Positions 6,851 through 7,449 of a stretch of 7,449 nt of DNA are shown piece after piece. The position numbers and the translations under genes are program-made. The notes below the pieces were generated by a model that did no database searches, had not been told where the DNA came from, and was given only the letters and a program-made list of their open reading frames with translations. Positions within the stretch are counted from its first letter, which is position 1. The number at the start of each line of letters is the position of its first letter. The DNA is taken from assembly GCA_900548415.1 (NCBI GenBank), contig URKO01000048.1, positions 1 through 7,449 of the forward strand. The letters are read 5' to 3'. Source of the DNA: an uncultured Porphyromonas sp. (GTDB lineage: Bacteria > Bacteroidota > Bacteroidia > Bacteroidales > Porphyromonadaceae).

Positions 6851-7437
6851 AGGCTGTGCTTGGTAAGATAAGTGCGGAGCTGCTCTACGGCTCGTGTGCG
6901 GTGGCTGATGGTGTTCTTCTCTTGTGGGCTCATCATGGCAAAGGTCTTGTCAAAGTCCTCTGGCACGAAGAGGCTGTCGTAGCCAAAGCCCTCGGAACCC
7001 TCCTCGTGGTCTAAGATACGTCCCGCTACACGCCCCACGAAGTGGTGCTGCTCGCCCTGACTATCGATCAGTACGATGACACACTCGAAGTAAGCGCGCC
7101 ACGGCTCGGGGTGTGAGGCTAAGGAGTCCAGAAGGTGCTTCCTATTAGCCACATCGTCACCATCACGACCAGCGTAGCGGGCTGAGTGCACGCCTGGATC
7201 ACCGCCTAGTGCCTCGACAAAGAGCCCCGTATCGTCCGCAATGCAAGGCTTGTGGTAGAGGTCGTAGAGAGCTTGCGCCTTGATGATGGCATTGCCTAGG
7301 AGCGTGGAGGCGCTCTCGTCGGGAGCTGTATAGTGTCCTAGCGAAGAGGCTGAGCGCACTTCGCAAGTATCTCCGAGCATCGACTGGATCTCGAGGAGCT
7401 TGTGAGCATTGTGTGTGGCGAGGTAAAGGACTTTCAT
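6847..7437 (-). CDS. rdgB: RdgB/HAM1 non-canonical purine NTP pyrophosphatase
   Basis: This 196-residue cytoplasmic enzyme of the Ham1/RdgB family hydrolyses dITP, ITP and XTP to monophosphates and pyrophosphate, keeping deaminated purines out of DNA and RNA. Family motifs are all present: ATHNAHKLLE (7-16), ADDTGL (67-72) with Asp69 at the same number as the catalytic Asp of E. coli RdgB, PGVHSARYAG (81-90), GSEGFGYDSLF (147-157) and KNTISHR (174-180). Length is normal and the ATG at 7435-7437 places the first motif as usual. It is coupled to porZ by an ATGA overlap, although the two functions have no known link, so the pairing probably reflects operon history. The 12 bases upstream contain no recognisable promoter and allow another gene to end in its start codon. 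Confidence 0.97.
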   Translation of the reverse strand: MKVLYLATHNAHKLLEIQSMLGDTCEVRSASSLGHYTAPDESASTLLGNAIIKAQALYDLYHKPCIADDTGLFVEALGGDPGVHSARYAGRDGDDVANRKHLLDSLASHPEPWRAYFECVIVLIDSQGEQHHFVGRVAGRILDHEEGSEGFGYDSLFVPEDFDKTFAMMSPQEKNTISHRTRAVEQLRTYLTKHSL

Positions 7438-7449
7438 GTAACTTTGTGG

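Overview
The window looks like chromosome from a Bacteroidota bacterium, most likely Porphyromonas or a close relative. The main pointers are a complete PorZ-type surface protein with a type IX secretion C-terminal domain, exported proteins with Gln right after the predicted signal-peptide cleavage site, promoter-like TACCTTYGCA elements that fit the Bacteroidota -7 consensus TAnnTTTG, and no obvious Shine-Dalgarno sites. The genus call is inference. Porphyromonas gingivalis also has porZ (PG1604) next to an aminopeptidase C gene (PG1605), to my recollection. Every gene I accept is on the minus strand, so transcription runs from high to low coordinates. I saw no mobile element, CRISPR array or origin.

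Right-hand unit (7437 to 3090, in transcription order): rdgB (nucleotide-pool cleaning pyrophosphatase), porZ (part of the type IX secretion attachment complex) and an exported C1B cysteine aminopeptidase of the bleomycin hydrolase/PepC family. rdgB and porZ overlap by an ATGA. The peptidase starts 17 bp after porZ. The unit ends in a 243-bp gap (2847-3089) holding a compound inverted repeat (3019-3077) and a terminator-like hairpin (2957-2995). The bases at the window edge allow another gene to end in an ATGA overlap with rdgB.

Left-hand unit (2846 to 146): a candidate promoter at 2892-2899 precedes three genes joined by ATGA overlaps. They are an Acr1-like short-chain dehydrogenase/reductase, an acyl-CoA synthetase resembling actinobacterial FadD2/FadD12, and a 117-residue membrane protein with an HExxH motif. 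The first two together suggest activation of a fatty acid to acyl-CoA and then reduction to an aldehyde or alcohol, a possible lipid-modifying module that is the least expected content here. The metalloprotease-like protein is translationally coupled to it and its role is unknown.

Left edge: a class II tRNA-Leu(CAA) gene with encoded CCA lies 42 bp past the HExxH gene and has its own promoter-like element at 126-133.
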